The position numbers and the translations under genes are program-made. A stretch of 64,000 nucleotides of DNA from UBA11524 sp051883695 (GTDB lineage Bacteria > Bacillota > Clostridia > Christensenellales > Aristaeellaceae). The DNA is taken from contig JBJEUF010000021.1 of the NCBI GenBank assembly GCA_051883695.1, forward strand, positions 1 through 64,000, written 5' to 3'. The number at the start of each line of letters is the position of its first letter. Position 1 is the stretch's first letter. The notes under the pieces are model-generated. The model was given only the letters and a program-made list of their open reading frames with translations, made no database searches and was not told the origin of the DNA. Of this stretch, positions 9,472-16,356 are shown in pieces.

Positions 9472-9516
9472 CAAAGCCCGCTCCAACTGACAGGCAGTCC
9501 GGAGCGGGCTTTGTTT
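9472..9516 (+). terminator. Rho-independent terminator
   Basis: Perfect 13-bp arms (9472-9484 and 9501-9513, core AAAGCCCGCTCC) followed by TTTATT. It separates the GH42 operon from the convergent flavodiiron gene. Confidence 0.88.
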
Positions 9517-10669
9517 ATTCGGCTATTTCCCGTGCCAGCGCGGCAATCTGATCACGGTTCTCGGCGCTCATCGCGCCGAGGATGCGCACGGAATTCTCGC
9601 GAACGGTCAGGTTCTTGCAGGGGGTAAGCAGATCGCGCATGACCCTGGCAGCCGCGGGCGCCCAGGAGCCGCCCTCCATCAGCGCAACCTCCCGGTTCTG
9701 CCAGCCGCGAGTCGTCAGGTGATGCAGGAAGGACCGCATCGGCGGCAGCACGTCCGCGTTGTAGGTGACGGATGCCAGCACCAGCTTTCCATAGCGGAAG
9801 GCATCCTCCACGGCTTCGTATACGTCGCAGCGGCACAGGTCGTGGAGTGCCGTCTTGCAGCCGCAGGCCTCCAGCTCCTGCTGCATCAGCAGCGCCGCTT
9901 CCCTGATGTGACCGTAGATGGACGCATAGGCGATCACAACGCCTTCGCTCTCCACGCCGTAGGTTGTCCAGATCCGGTACAGCCGCAGCGCCTCGGTCAG
10001 TGCGTCGCCCTCCAGCACCGGGCCGTGCAGCGGACAGATGCGGCGGATGTCCAGCGCGGCAGCCTTTTTGAGCACCGCCTGCACCTGCGCGCCGTATTTG
10101 CCCACAATGCCGAAGTAATACCGCCGGGCTTCGCAGGCCCAGGCCTGCTCCACGTCCAGCGCGCCGAACCTGCCGAAGCCGTCGGCGGAGAAGAGCGTCC
10201 CGGTCGCATCCTCGTAGCTCATCATGACCTCCGGCCAGTGAACCATCGGCGCGGCGATGAAGGACAGGGTGTGACGGCCCAGCGGCAGCTTGTCGCCCTC
10301 CCTGACAACGCGCCTGCGCTCTGCGTAATCCTTGCCGAAATAGGCCTTCATCATGGTGAACGCCTTGTCCGAGGCGACCACGACGGCGCCGGGGAACTCG
10401 TCCATGAACCGGGCGAGATTGGCGGAATGGTCGGGCTCCATGTGATGCACGACGAGATAATCGGGCTGACGGCCATTCAGCGCCGCGCGCACGTTATGCA
10501 GCCACGCGTCGCCAAAGTGCTGATCGACCGGGTCGATGACGGCGATCTGCTCGTCCAGAATCACATAGGAATTGTAGCTCACGCCCTCCGGAACCGGGTA
10601 CAGACCCTCGAAAAGGTCGATTTCATGGTCGTTCACGCCGACGTAGCGGATGCTGTCAGTGATCTGCAT
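9515..10669 (-). CDS. Flavodiiron protein (FprA-type O2/NO reductase)
   Basis: Cytoplasmic detoxification enzyme that reduces O2 to water and/or NO to N2O with electrons from rubredoxin. The 384 residues comprise an N-terminal metallo-beta-lactamase-like domain and a C-terminal flavodoxin domain. The diiron ligand set is visible: H76-M-E78-P-D80-H81, a later His in MVHWPEVM, Asp in FSADGFG and His in CPLHGPVL. The FMN domain begins at VVIAYASIYGH. The start ATG 10669 follows AAGGAGGG. The rubredoxin gene is 30 bases upstream on the same strand, so donor and acceptor are co-expressed. Relative O2 versus NO preference cannot be read from the sequence. Confidence 0.95.
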   Translation of the reverse strand: MQITDSIRYVGVNDHEIDLFEGLYPVPEGVSYNSYVILDEQIAVIDPVDQHFGDAWLHNVRAALNGRQPDYLVVHHMEPDHSANLARFMDEFPGAVVVASDKAFTMMKAYFGKDYAERRRVVREGDKLPLGRHTLSFIAAPMVHWPEVMMSYEDATGTLFSADGFGRFGALDVEQAWACEARRYYFGIVGKYGAQVQAVLKKAAALDIRRICPLHGPVLEGDALTEALRLYRIWTTYGVESEGVVIAYASIYGHIREAALLMQQELEACGCKTALHDLCRCDVYEAVEDAFRYGKLVLASVTYNADVLPPMRSFLHHLTTRGWQNREVALMEGGSWAPAAARVMRDLLTPCKNLTVRENSVRILGAMSAENRDQIAALAREIAE

Positions 10670-10699
10670 GGGATGCCCTCCTTGTCTTTTGCGTTGGGA

Positions 10700-10858
10700 T
10701 TATTCTTCCTTGCTGAACTGATCCTTGCCGGCGGTGCACAGGGGGCACTCGAAATCCTCGGGGAGATCCTCGAACTTCGTGCCGGGAGCAATGCCGCCCT
10801 CGGGATAGCCCTCAGCCTCGTCGTAAACCCAGCCGCAGACGTCGCAAACATACTTCAT
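10700..10858 (-). CDS. Rubredoxin
   Basis: A 52-residue one-electron carrier. It reads MKYVCDVCGWVYDEAEG at the N-terminus and FECPLCTAGKDQF near the C-terminus, so both CxxC pairs that hold the single Fe(SCys)4 centre are present (Cys5, Cys8, Cys38, Cys41). GGAGGT lies nine bases before the ATG. It precedes the flavodiiron gene on the same strand and is its expected electron donor. Confidence 0.96.
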   Translation of the reverse strand: MKYVCDVCGWVYDEAEGYPEGGIAPGTKFEDLPEDFECPLCTAGKDQFSKEE

Positions 10859-11296
10859 GGTGATGTACCTCCTTGTTATGGTTGATGGGAGTGTGCCGGA
10901 ATCTGTCAGGCAGCGGCTCCGGCAGTTATCCTGAACCGGTGGCTTTCATTCCCGATTGCGGAAAGCCAGCCAATACTAATTCTCAATAAAAATGTTACAT
11001 TCGCACAGCGCCTTTTCCGCTCTGGCTTTGCTTCGTTCCGCTGGGCGTACTTCCAGTACGCCTCGCTTCACTCAGCTTTGCCAGAACGAAAAATTCACTG
11101 CGCTCGGTGCAACATTTTTAACGAGAATTAGTACCAAGCCGTATCTGCCTTATTTTTACAGCATACTCAGGGGACGTCCCTATTATACCACAGATCGCGT
11201 CATATGAAACTGTTTTTTGAAAAAAAGCTGGGCGGAAATGCCGGATTCTTCGCCGGGGATACGAATCCCGCTCTCCGTGCCGGAGCGGAAGCCGTA
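10859..11296. other. Gene-free interval upstream of rubredoxin
   Basis: It contains the 160-bp palindromic element at 10974-11133 (listed separately). A minus-strand TATAAT near 11182 could start the rubredoxin transcript with the whole palindrome in its leader. Small inverted repeats next to a T-run near 11217-11230 may end the acetyltransferase transcript. No coding region is supported. Confidence 0.5.
10974..11133. repeat. 160-bp structured palindromic repeat, copy 1
   Basis: The terminal arms are perfect: TACTAATTCTC at 10974-10984 and its complement at 11123-11133. Inside, further paired arms follow in order (AAAAATGTT with AACATTTTT, AGCGC with GCGCT, TCTGGC with GCCAGA). The apical hairpin is GGCGTACT-TCC-AGTACGCC. 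It is almost identical over its full length to 29564-29723 and related to 16109-16234. Confidence 0.88.
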
Positions 11297-11833
11297 TTAT
11301 GCTTCGCTGCCGGGCAGCCTTCGCCCCATTTCCAGCCGCACCTCATGCCGCTGGGGGTCGTCGTTGCCGTAGGCGTACAGATCAAAGCCGATGATCTCAA
11401 AGCCGTGCTTTCGGTAGAACCGGATGGCACGCTCGTTGCAGGTCTGGGTTTCCAGAACGGCCATGCGGGCGTGTGCCGATCCGGCGATATCCAGCATGGC
11501 GTTCATCAACGCGCCGCCCACGCCCCTGCGGCGATCCTTTTCGTCGAACACGCAGAGGTTGCTGATGCGCCAGCGGTTGTTCCACCGCTCGTGGGAGCCT
11601 TCGGCGAAGCCCAGCAGCCTGTCGCCCTCAAAGGCGCCCAGGAGGACGGGCGCGTCCAGCCAGTCCCCGAACATGGTATCGGAGAAGGACATCTCCCTGG
11701 GCGCGTCAAAGGGCGTCCAGACCATGCGGAAGCCCTCGTCCGTGCGTGCGATGTCATAGTACCCGCCGGTTTCGTAGCGCACGGTGAAGGAACGGCCTGC
11801 GCAGGTCTCGCGGGTCAGGGGGCGGATGTGCAT
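11297..11833 (-). CDS. GNAT-family N-acetyltransferase
   Basis: Cytoplasmic acetyl-CoA-dependent acetyltransferase of 178 residues. The acetyl-CoA pyrophosphate loop is DRRRGVGGALMNAML, followed by the LETQTCNERAIRFYRKHGFE segment typical of GNAT folds. The C-terminal half resembles streptothricin acetyltransferase-type proteins (LETQ...A..FY...GF pattern), but the substrate cannot be assigned from this alone. The start at 11833 is chosen because GGAGGG precedes it and a terminator for the upstream gene lies just beyond. It follows the ABC-F gene on the same strand. Confidence 0.85.
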   Translation of the reverse strand: MHIRPLTRETCAGRSFTVRYETGGYYDIARTDEGFRMVWTPFDAPREMSFSDTMFGDWLDAPVLLGAFEGDRLLGFAEGSHERWNNRWRISNLCVFDEKDRRRGVGGALMNAMLDIAGSAHARMAVLETQTCNERAIRFYRKHGFEIIGFDLYAYGNDDPQRHEVRLEMGRRLPGSEA

Positions 11834-11871
11834 GATAACCCTCCGTTCTCTGGTGGGGAGAAAAGCAAAGT

Positions 11872-11893
11872 CCCGGCAGAAGCTCCTGCCGGG
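11872..11893 (-). terminator. Hairpin terminator of the ABC-F gene
   Basis: Arms CCCGGCAG (11872-11879) and CTGCCGGG (11886-11893). On the minus strand they are followed by ACTTTGCTTTTC. Two further short palindromes lie between it and the ABC-F stop, near 11927-11977 (GGGCCCGCAGGCCC, ACCGGCTTTGCCGGT). Confidence 0.6.
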
Positions 11894-11992
11894 GCAGACT
11901 GTCAAAGAAGCCTTGGGAGGTGTCGGAGGGCCCGCAGGCCCTCTGACTGGATTCGTATCGACCGGCTTTGCCGGTCGGGCGGGGCATGGGCG

Positions 11993-13585
11993 TCAGGCCT
12001 TGATCTTCTCGAGGTACTCCTCGTAGTTGCAGTAGTAGTCGGCGATGGTGCCGTCCTCCCTGATCTCGATGATGCGGTCGGCGATGGTGGTGATGAACTG
12101 GTGATCCTGGCTGGTGAAAATCACGTTGCCGGGGAAGTTGATCAGCGCGTTGTTGACCGCGGTGATGGATTCCAGATCGAGGTGGTTGGTGGGCTGATCC
12201 AGCATGAGGAAGTTCGCGCCGGAGAGCATCATACGGCTGAGCATGCAGCGCACCTTCTCGCCGCCGGAGAGGACGGAGACCATCTTGTACACGTCGTCGC
12301 CCCGGAAGAGCATGCGGCCCAGCAGGTCGCGCTTGTCGGATTCGAGCATGTCCGGGCAGTACTGGGCAAACCAGTCGATCATGTTCAGCGGGCAGCCGTC
12401 GAAGTAGGCAGAGTTGTCCTTGGGGAAGTAGGAGGTGGAGATGGTCACGCCCCACTTAAAGGAACCGGAATCCGGCGTCAGCTCCTCATTGAGGATCTTG
12501 AACAGGGCGGTCTGCGCCTGCTCGTTGGTGCCGACGATGGCGATCTTCTGCCCCTTTGTCACCAGGAAGGACACGTCCTTGAGCAGCTGCACGCCATCCT
12601 GGGAGTAGGAGAGGTTCTCCACCTTGAGGATGTCCTTGCCGGCCTCGCGCTCGGGCGTGAAGTTGACCCAGGGATAGCGGCGGGAGGAGGCGGGCATCTC
12701 CTCGATGGTCAGCTGATCCAGCAGCTTGCGGCGGGAGGTGGCCTGCTTGGCCTTGGATTTGTTGGCGCTGAAGCGCTGGATGAAGTCGCGAAGCTCCTTG
12801 ATCTTGTCGTCGCGGCGCTTCTTCTGGTCCTTCATCAGGGCCTGCATCATGCGGGAGGACTCGTACCAGAAGTCGTAGTTGCCCACATACAGCTTGACCT
12901 GATGATAGTCGATATCGACGATGTGGGTGCAGATGTTGTTCAGGAACCAGCGGTCATGGGACACGACGATCAGCGTGCCGGGGAAGTCCATCAGGAACTC
13001 CTCCAGCCAGGCGACGGAGCGGTTATCGAGGTTGTTGGTGGGCTCGTCCAGCAGCAGGATGTCCGGGTTGCCGAACAGCGCCTGCGCCAGCAGCACCTTC
13101 ACCTTTTCGCCGCCCTTGAGGTCGCCCATGATGGCGTCATGCATGTCCGCGTCGATGCCCAGACCGGTCAGCAGCGTCGCCGCGTCGGATTCGGCGTTCC
13201 AGCCGTCCATCTCGGCGAATTCGCCCTCCAGCTCCGCCGCGCGCTCGCCGTCCGCATCGGAGAAATCCTCCTTGGCGTACAGCGCGTCCTTCTCCTTCAT
13301 GATGTCGTAGAGGCGTTGGTTGCCCATGATGACGGTATCCATGACGGTGTAGGCGTCGTACTTGAACTGATCCTGCTTCAGGGTGGACATGCGCTGGTTG
13401 GCGGGGTAGGTGACGGAACCGGTGGTGGGCTCCAGCTCGCCGGAGAGAATGCGCAGGAAGGTGGATTTGCCCGCGCCGTTTGCGCCGATCACGCCGTAGC
13501 AGTTGCCGGGCAGGAACTTCAGGTCAGCGCCGGCGAAGAGCTTCTGGCCGCCGAAGGTAAGAGAGACGTTGTTGACTGTCAGCAT
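11993..13585 (-). CDS. ABC-F family ATPase (YkpA/YbiT-like), second ATPase site degenerate
   Basis: Soluble tandem-ABC protein of 530 residues without membrane segments, characteristic of ribosome-associated ABC-F factors. NBD1 is intact: Walker A GANGAGKST, signature LKGGEKVKV, Walker B ILLLDEPTNNLD and VVSHDRWF. The inter-domain linker with its basic helix (KDQKKRRDDKIKELRDFIQR) is present. NBD2 is odd. Its Walker A reads GTNEQAQT, without the conserved Lys. The Walker B catalytic Glu is Gln (MLDQPTNHLD), and the switch His region is TSQDHQF. Members of the YkpA branch can deviate at the second site; whether these exact changes are usual there I cannot check. AAGGAG precedes the start. The role is inferred to be translation-related. 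Confidence 0.92.
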   Translation of the reverse strand: MLTVNNVSLTFGGQKLFAGADLKFLPGNCYGVIGANGAGKSTFLRILSGELEPTTGSVTYPANQRMSTLKQDQFKYDAYTVMDTVIMGNQRLYDIMKEKDALYAKEDFSDADGERAAELEGEFAEMDGWNAESDAATLLTGLGIDADMHDAIMGDLKGGEKVKVLLAQALFGNPDILLLDEPTNNLDNRSVAWLEEFLMDFPGTLIVVSHDRWFLNNICTHIVDIDYHQVKLYVGNYDFWYESSRMMQALMKDQKKRRDDKIKELRDFIQRFSANKSKAKQATSRRKLLDQLTIEEMPASSRRYPWVNFTPEREAGKDILKVENLSYSQDGVQLLKDVSFLVTKGQKIAIVGTNEQAQTALFKILNEELTPDSGSFKWGVTISTSYFPKDNSAYFDGCPLNMIDWFAQYCPDMLESDKRDLLGRMLFRGDDVYKMVSVLSGGEKVRCMLSRMMLSGANFLMLDQPTNHLDLESITAVNNALINFPGNVIFTSQDHQFITTIADRIIEIREDGTIADYYCNYEEYLEKIKA

Positions 13586-13760
13586 CAGGGATTCTCCTTT
13601 ATGTCAATGGGTCATAGCTTGCGTAGGCACATACACTTTTATTATAGCACAGGTTCGGGAGAAAAGAAAGGCGTATTCCTGATTCTCGAAAAAAGTATCG
13701 TTCCACAATGCCTTATCCACCCCGGATGCGCCATTGGCTACACGGTGGAGCGGCGCTCCG

Positions 13761-15704
13761 TCACTCCAGATCGAAAATGCCGCCCTCCAGCGCGCTGCGG
13801 GCTGCAAGGATGTACCGGCTCGTGTCCAGCGGATCCACGCTGCGGCGCGGGGCGGTCGCGCCGAGCTCCGGGGGACACTCGCGATAGCCATGCAGCTTCA
13901 CGCTCATGCTGCCGCGTCCGCCGGTGACGCTTGCCAGCGTCTGGGCGTAATCCACGCTCGTTGCTACCGGGATCAGCGCGGTCAGCATCACGCGATCCGC
14001 GTCCGCATCCGTGTGGATGACCTCGCCGCGCATCATGGCGACGTCGCTCATCACGCGGCCGACGCACTCCGGCGGAAGCAGGAAGCGCGTCTCCAGAATC
14101 GGCTCCAGCAGCGTTGAGCCGCCGCGCTGCAATCCGTCCTGAATGCCCCAGGGCGTTGCCACGATGAAGTCCAGCGGATGGGTGTGTACCAGATGGTGAT
14201 TGCCTTCCACCAGCGTGATGTTCACATCCGTCACCTCCCAGCCGAGGCGGCCCTGATGGAGCGCCAGCGGCAGCGCCTGCTCCACCTGATGCTGATACCG
14301 GGCCAGGATATCCCGCACGGGCACCGTGGAGCGGAAGGTCACGCCGCTGCCGCGGGGGGCAGGCTCGATTTCAAAGCGCATGATCGCCCAGCAGGGCTTG
14401 GGCATGGTGTAGACAACCATGCCGGAAGCGGGCTTCGCAATGGTTTCCTTATAGATGACGGCGGGCTTGGAGAAGTGCACCTTCAGCTGAAAGCGGCTTT
14501 CCAGCTCCTCGGAAAGAATCTCCAGCTGAATCGCGCCCATCACATGCAGCTGCAGCTCGTTGAGCGCCCTGGCATAGCGCACCTGCAGCAGCGGATCCTC
14601 TCCCGCCAGCACGCCGCAGGCGGCACGCAGCGCCTGCATCTGCTCCGGCTTTTCGGGAAGTACCTGCACGGTGATCAGCGGCGTGCGCAGCCGACCCGGC
14701 TCCACGCGGCGCGGCAGCAGACGGCTGTCGCCCAGCACAAAGCCGATGCCCACGTCGCCCAGCCCGTACACCACGCCGATTTCACCGGCGGTCAGGCTGC
14801 CCGCGTCGGAGCCGTCCACCCGGCGGATCTGGCTGATCTTGCGCTGCACGAGCCGCTCCTCGCCCGTAAGCGGATCAATGCCCGCCGGGAGCGTCACAGG
14901 TGCGCGGTTTTCCAGACGGCCTGCGTACAGGCGCACCCAGACGCCGCGTCCCAGCAGACGGTCCTGCGCGGACGCAAAGACCACGCCGGAAAGCGGCGCA
15001 TCGGCATCCGGCACATCAGGAGGCGGCAGCAGGGCAATCATCGCGTCCAGCAGCGCCGCCACGCCCTCGTCCCGCAGCGCAGAGCCGCTGAAAACGGGAT
15101 AGGCCCGCGCGGTACGGGTCAGCCCGGCGAGCCTTTCCCGGAGGGTGCCGGGGTCGATGGCCTCGCCGGAAAGGTAGCGCTCCAGCAGCGCGTCGTCCGT
15201 GGCACAGACGGCTTCGGCAACGGCCTCCTCATCCGCCATCAGCACCGCATCGGCGGTCAGCAGCCGCTTGATCTGCCCAAGCGCACGCGGGATGTCCGCA
15301 CCTTCGCGGTCGGTCTTGTTCAGGAAGAAAAGCACCGGGATGTGCTGCTCCCGCAGGGCGAAAAAGAGCGTCTCCGTGTGGGGCTGCACGCCCTCAACGG
15401 CGCAGACGACCAGCACGGCTGCGTCCAGCGCCCAGAGGGAGCGCTCCACCTCTGCGGCAAAATCGACGTGACCGGGCGTGTCGATCAGGTTCACGTCCAC
15501 GCCGCGCCAGGTCAGATGCACGCAGCTTGCCTTGACCGAGATGCCGCGCCGCTGCTCCACAGGCAGATTGTCCGTGTGGGCGGTGCCCTCATCCACGCTG
15601 CCGGCGCGGCGGATGGCTCCGGCGTGCATCAGCAGCTGCTCCGAAAGGGTGGTCTTGCCCGCATCGACGTGGGCAAAGATGCCGATGTTGCGCAGGTTCA
15701 TCAT
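13761..15704 (-). CDS. TetM/TetO-like ribosomal-protection GTPase homologue (EF-G-related)
   Basis: A 647-residue translational GTPase. Visible motifs: G1 AHVDAGKTT at residues 11-19, the RRGISVKA switch I, G3 DTPGHVDF and G4 NKTD, followed by EF-G-like domains II-V. Sequence order and spacing match tetracycline ribosomal-protection proteins (SVDEGTAHTDN, IDTPGH, EPAPRGSGV, GWEVTDVNITL). The domain IV loop that contacts the drug site in TetM (SPVSTP region) reads NHHLVHTHP here, so resistance should not be assumed. Many Clostridia encode chromosomal paralogues of unproven function. The start at 15704 follows GGGAGG. The gene is divergent from feoA. Confidence 0.88.
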   Translation of the reverse strand: MMNLRNIGIFAHVDAGKTTLSEQLLMHAGAIRRAGSVDEGTAHTDNLPVEQRRGISVKASCVHLTWRGVDVNLIDTPGHVDFAAEVERSLWALDAAVLVVCAVEGVQPHTETLFFALREQHIPVLFFLNKTDREGADIPRALGQIKRLLTADAVLMADEEAVAEAVCATDDALLERYLSGEAIDPGTLRERLAGLTRTARAYPVFSGSALRDEGVAALLDAMIALLPPPDVPDADAPLSGVVFASAQDRLLGRGVWVRLYAGRLENRAPVTLPAGIDPLTGEERLVQRKISQIRRVDGSDAGSLTAGEIGVVYGLGDVGIGFVLGDSRLLPRRVEPGRLRTPLITVQVLPEKPEQMQALRAACGVLAGEDPLLQVRYARALNELQLHVMGAIQLEILSEELESRFQLKVHFSKPAVIYKETIAKPASGMVVYTMPKPCWAIMRFEIEPAPRGSGVTFRSTVPVRDILARYQHQVEQALPLALHQGRLGWEVTDVNITLVEGNHHLVHTHPLDFIVATPWGIQDGLQRGGSTLLEPILETRFLLPPECVGRVMSDVAMMRGEVIHTDADADRVMLTALIPVATSVDYAQTLASVTGGRGSMSVKLHGYRECPPELGATAPRRSVDPLDTSRYILAARSALEGGIFDLE

Positions 15705-15801
15705 TGCGTGGCCTCCCCTCAAGTCATTGTCAACCAGTATAGCACAGGCAGGAACGGGGCGCAAGCGGATGAGAAATGGTGAAAAAATCTTCAGAGACCC
15801 C

Positions 15802-15830
15802 TTGACAAAGCCCAATGCGGGTGATATATT
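15802..15830 (+). promoter_or_regulatory. Sigma-A promoter of feoAB
   Basis: Consensus TTGACA at 15802-15807, an exact 17-base spacer, and TATATT at 15825-15830. A palindrome overlaps the expected transcription start. Confidence 0.85.
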
Positions 15831-15838
15831 ATCCATGC

Positions 15839-15856
15839 AGTTAGCTAAAACTAACT
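15839..15856. promoter_or_regulatory. Palindromic operator candidate for a DtxR/IdeR-like iron regulator
   Basis: Perfect inverted repeat AGTTAG-CTAAAA-CTAACT beginning nine bases after the feoA -10 box. The TTAG...CTAA half-sites resemble DtxR/IdeR boxes, and the position would block transcription when occupied. A related imperfect sequence (GTTAGTCATGTTTAAC) lies near 16291-16306 ahead of feoB. The regulator itself is not in this window. Confidence 0.6.
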
Positions 15857-15880
15857 ATCAAATGAAATCAGGTGATCCGT

Positions 15881-16093
15881 ATGAATCTGACGACTGCTGT
15901 GGAAGGAAAGGAGTACATCGTCCGCGCCATCGAGGCCGATGACGAGGAGATGGAAGCGTTCCTGTTCTCTCTGGGCTGCTACAGCGGTGAACCGATCACG
16001 GTCGTCTCGCGCCGTCGGAACGGCTGCGTGGTGTCCATCAAGGACGGACGCTACAGCATCGACAATCAGCTGGCAAAGGCCATCGTTGTGTGA
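15881..16093 (+). CDS. feoA: FeoA ferrous-iron transport accessory protein
   Basis: A 70-residue SH3-like cytoplasmic protein that assists FeoB. It shows the FeoA pattern of a central FSLGCYSGEPITVV turn, RRRNGCVVSIKDGRYSID strands and a terminal LAKAIVV. ATG 15881 is preferred because AGGTGA sits five bases upstream; an in-frame GTG at 15872 would add three residues. It lies behind a strong promoter with an iron-box-like palindrome and is followed by feoB about 260 bases later. Confidence 0.9.
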   Translation: MNLTTAVEGKEYIVRAIEADDEEMEAFLFSLGCYSGEPITVVSRRRNGCVVSIKDGRYSIDNQLAKAIVV

Positions 16094-16108
16094 GACTGAT
16101 CTCTGTGA

Positions 16109-16234
16109 AATGTGCCATTCGCACAGTGCCTTTTCCGCCCCGGCTGCGTTTTGCGCCGCGCACCGTACCTCCGGTACGCGTCGCGTCATTCCGCTTTGCC
16201 GGATCGGGAAATCCACCATGCGCGGCGACACATT
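16109..16234. repeat. Structured palindromic repeat, diverged copy 3, between feoA and feoB
   Basis: Outer arms AATGTG (16109-16114) and CACATT (16229-16234). It shares the CATTCGCACAGTGCCTTTTCCGC block and overall order with the 160-bp elements. The apical hairpin is CGTACC-TCC-GGTACG, where copies 1 and 2 have T-A at the loop-closing pair; here both sides changed to C-G. The CCCGGC/GCCGG stem shows another paired change. The element would lie inside the feoA-feoB transcript. Confidence 0.72.
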
Positions 16235-16356
16235 GATGCGAGGATCGGGATCAACGGGGAAATCGGTCAGCTGGTTTCTTTTTGCCGGACGGTTAGTCAT
16301 GTTTAACTTTACGGGTACCTGATGGATATGGCTTGGGGAAAGAGGAGGAACAATCC

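Noticed and set aside
10992..11207. Small protein encoded by the 160-bp palindrome (frames starting MLHSHSAF, and relatives at 16112 and 29545)
   Set aside because: The frame is a by-product of the palindromic DNA. There is no ribosome binding site, and the conserved property across copies is stem pairing.
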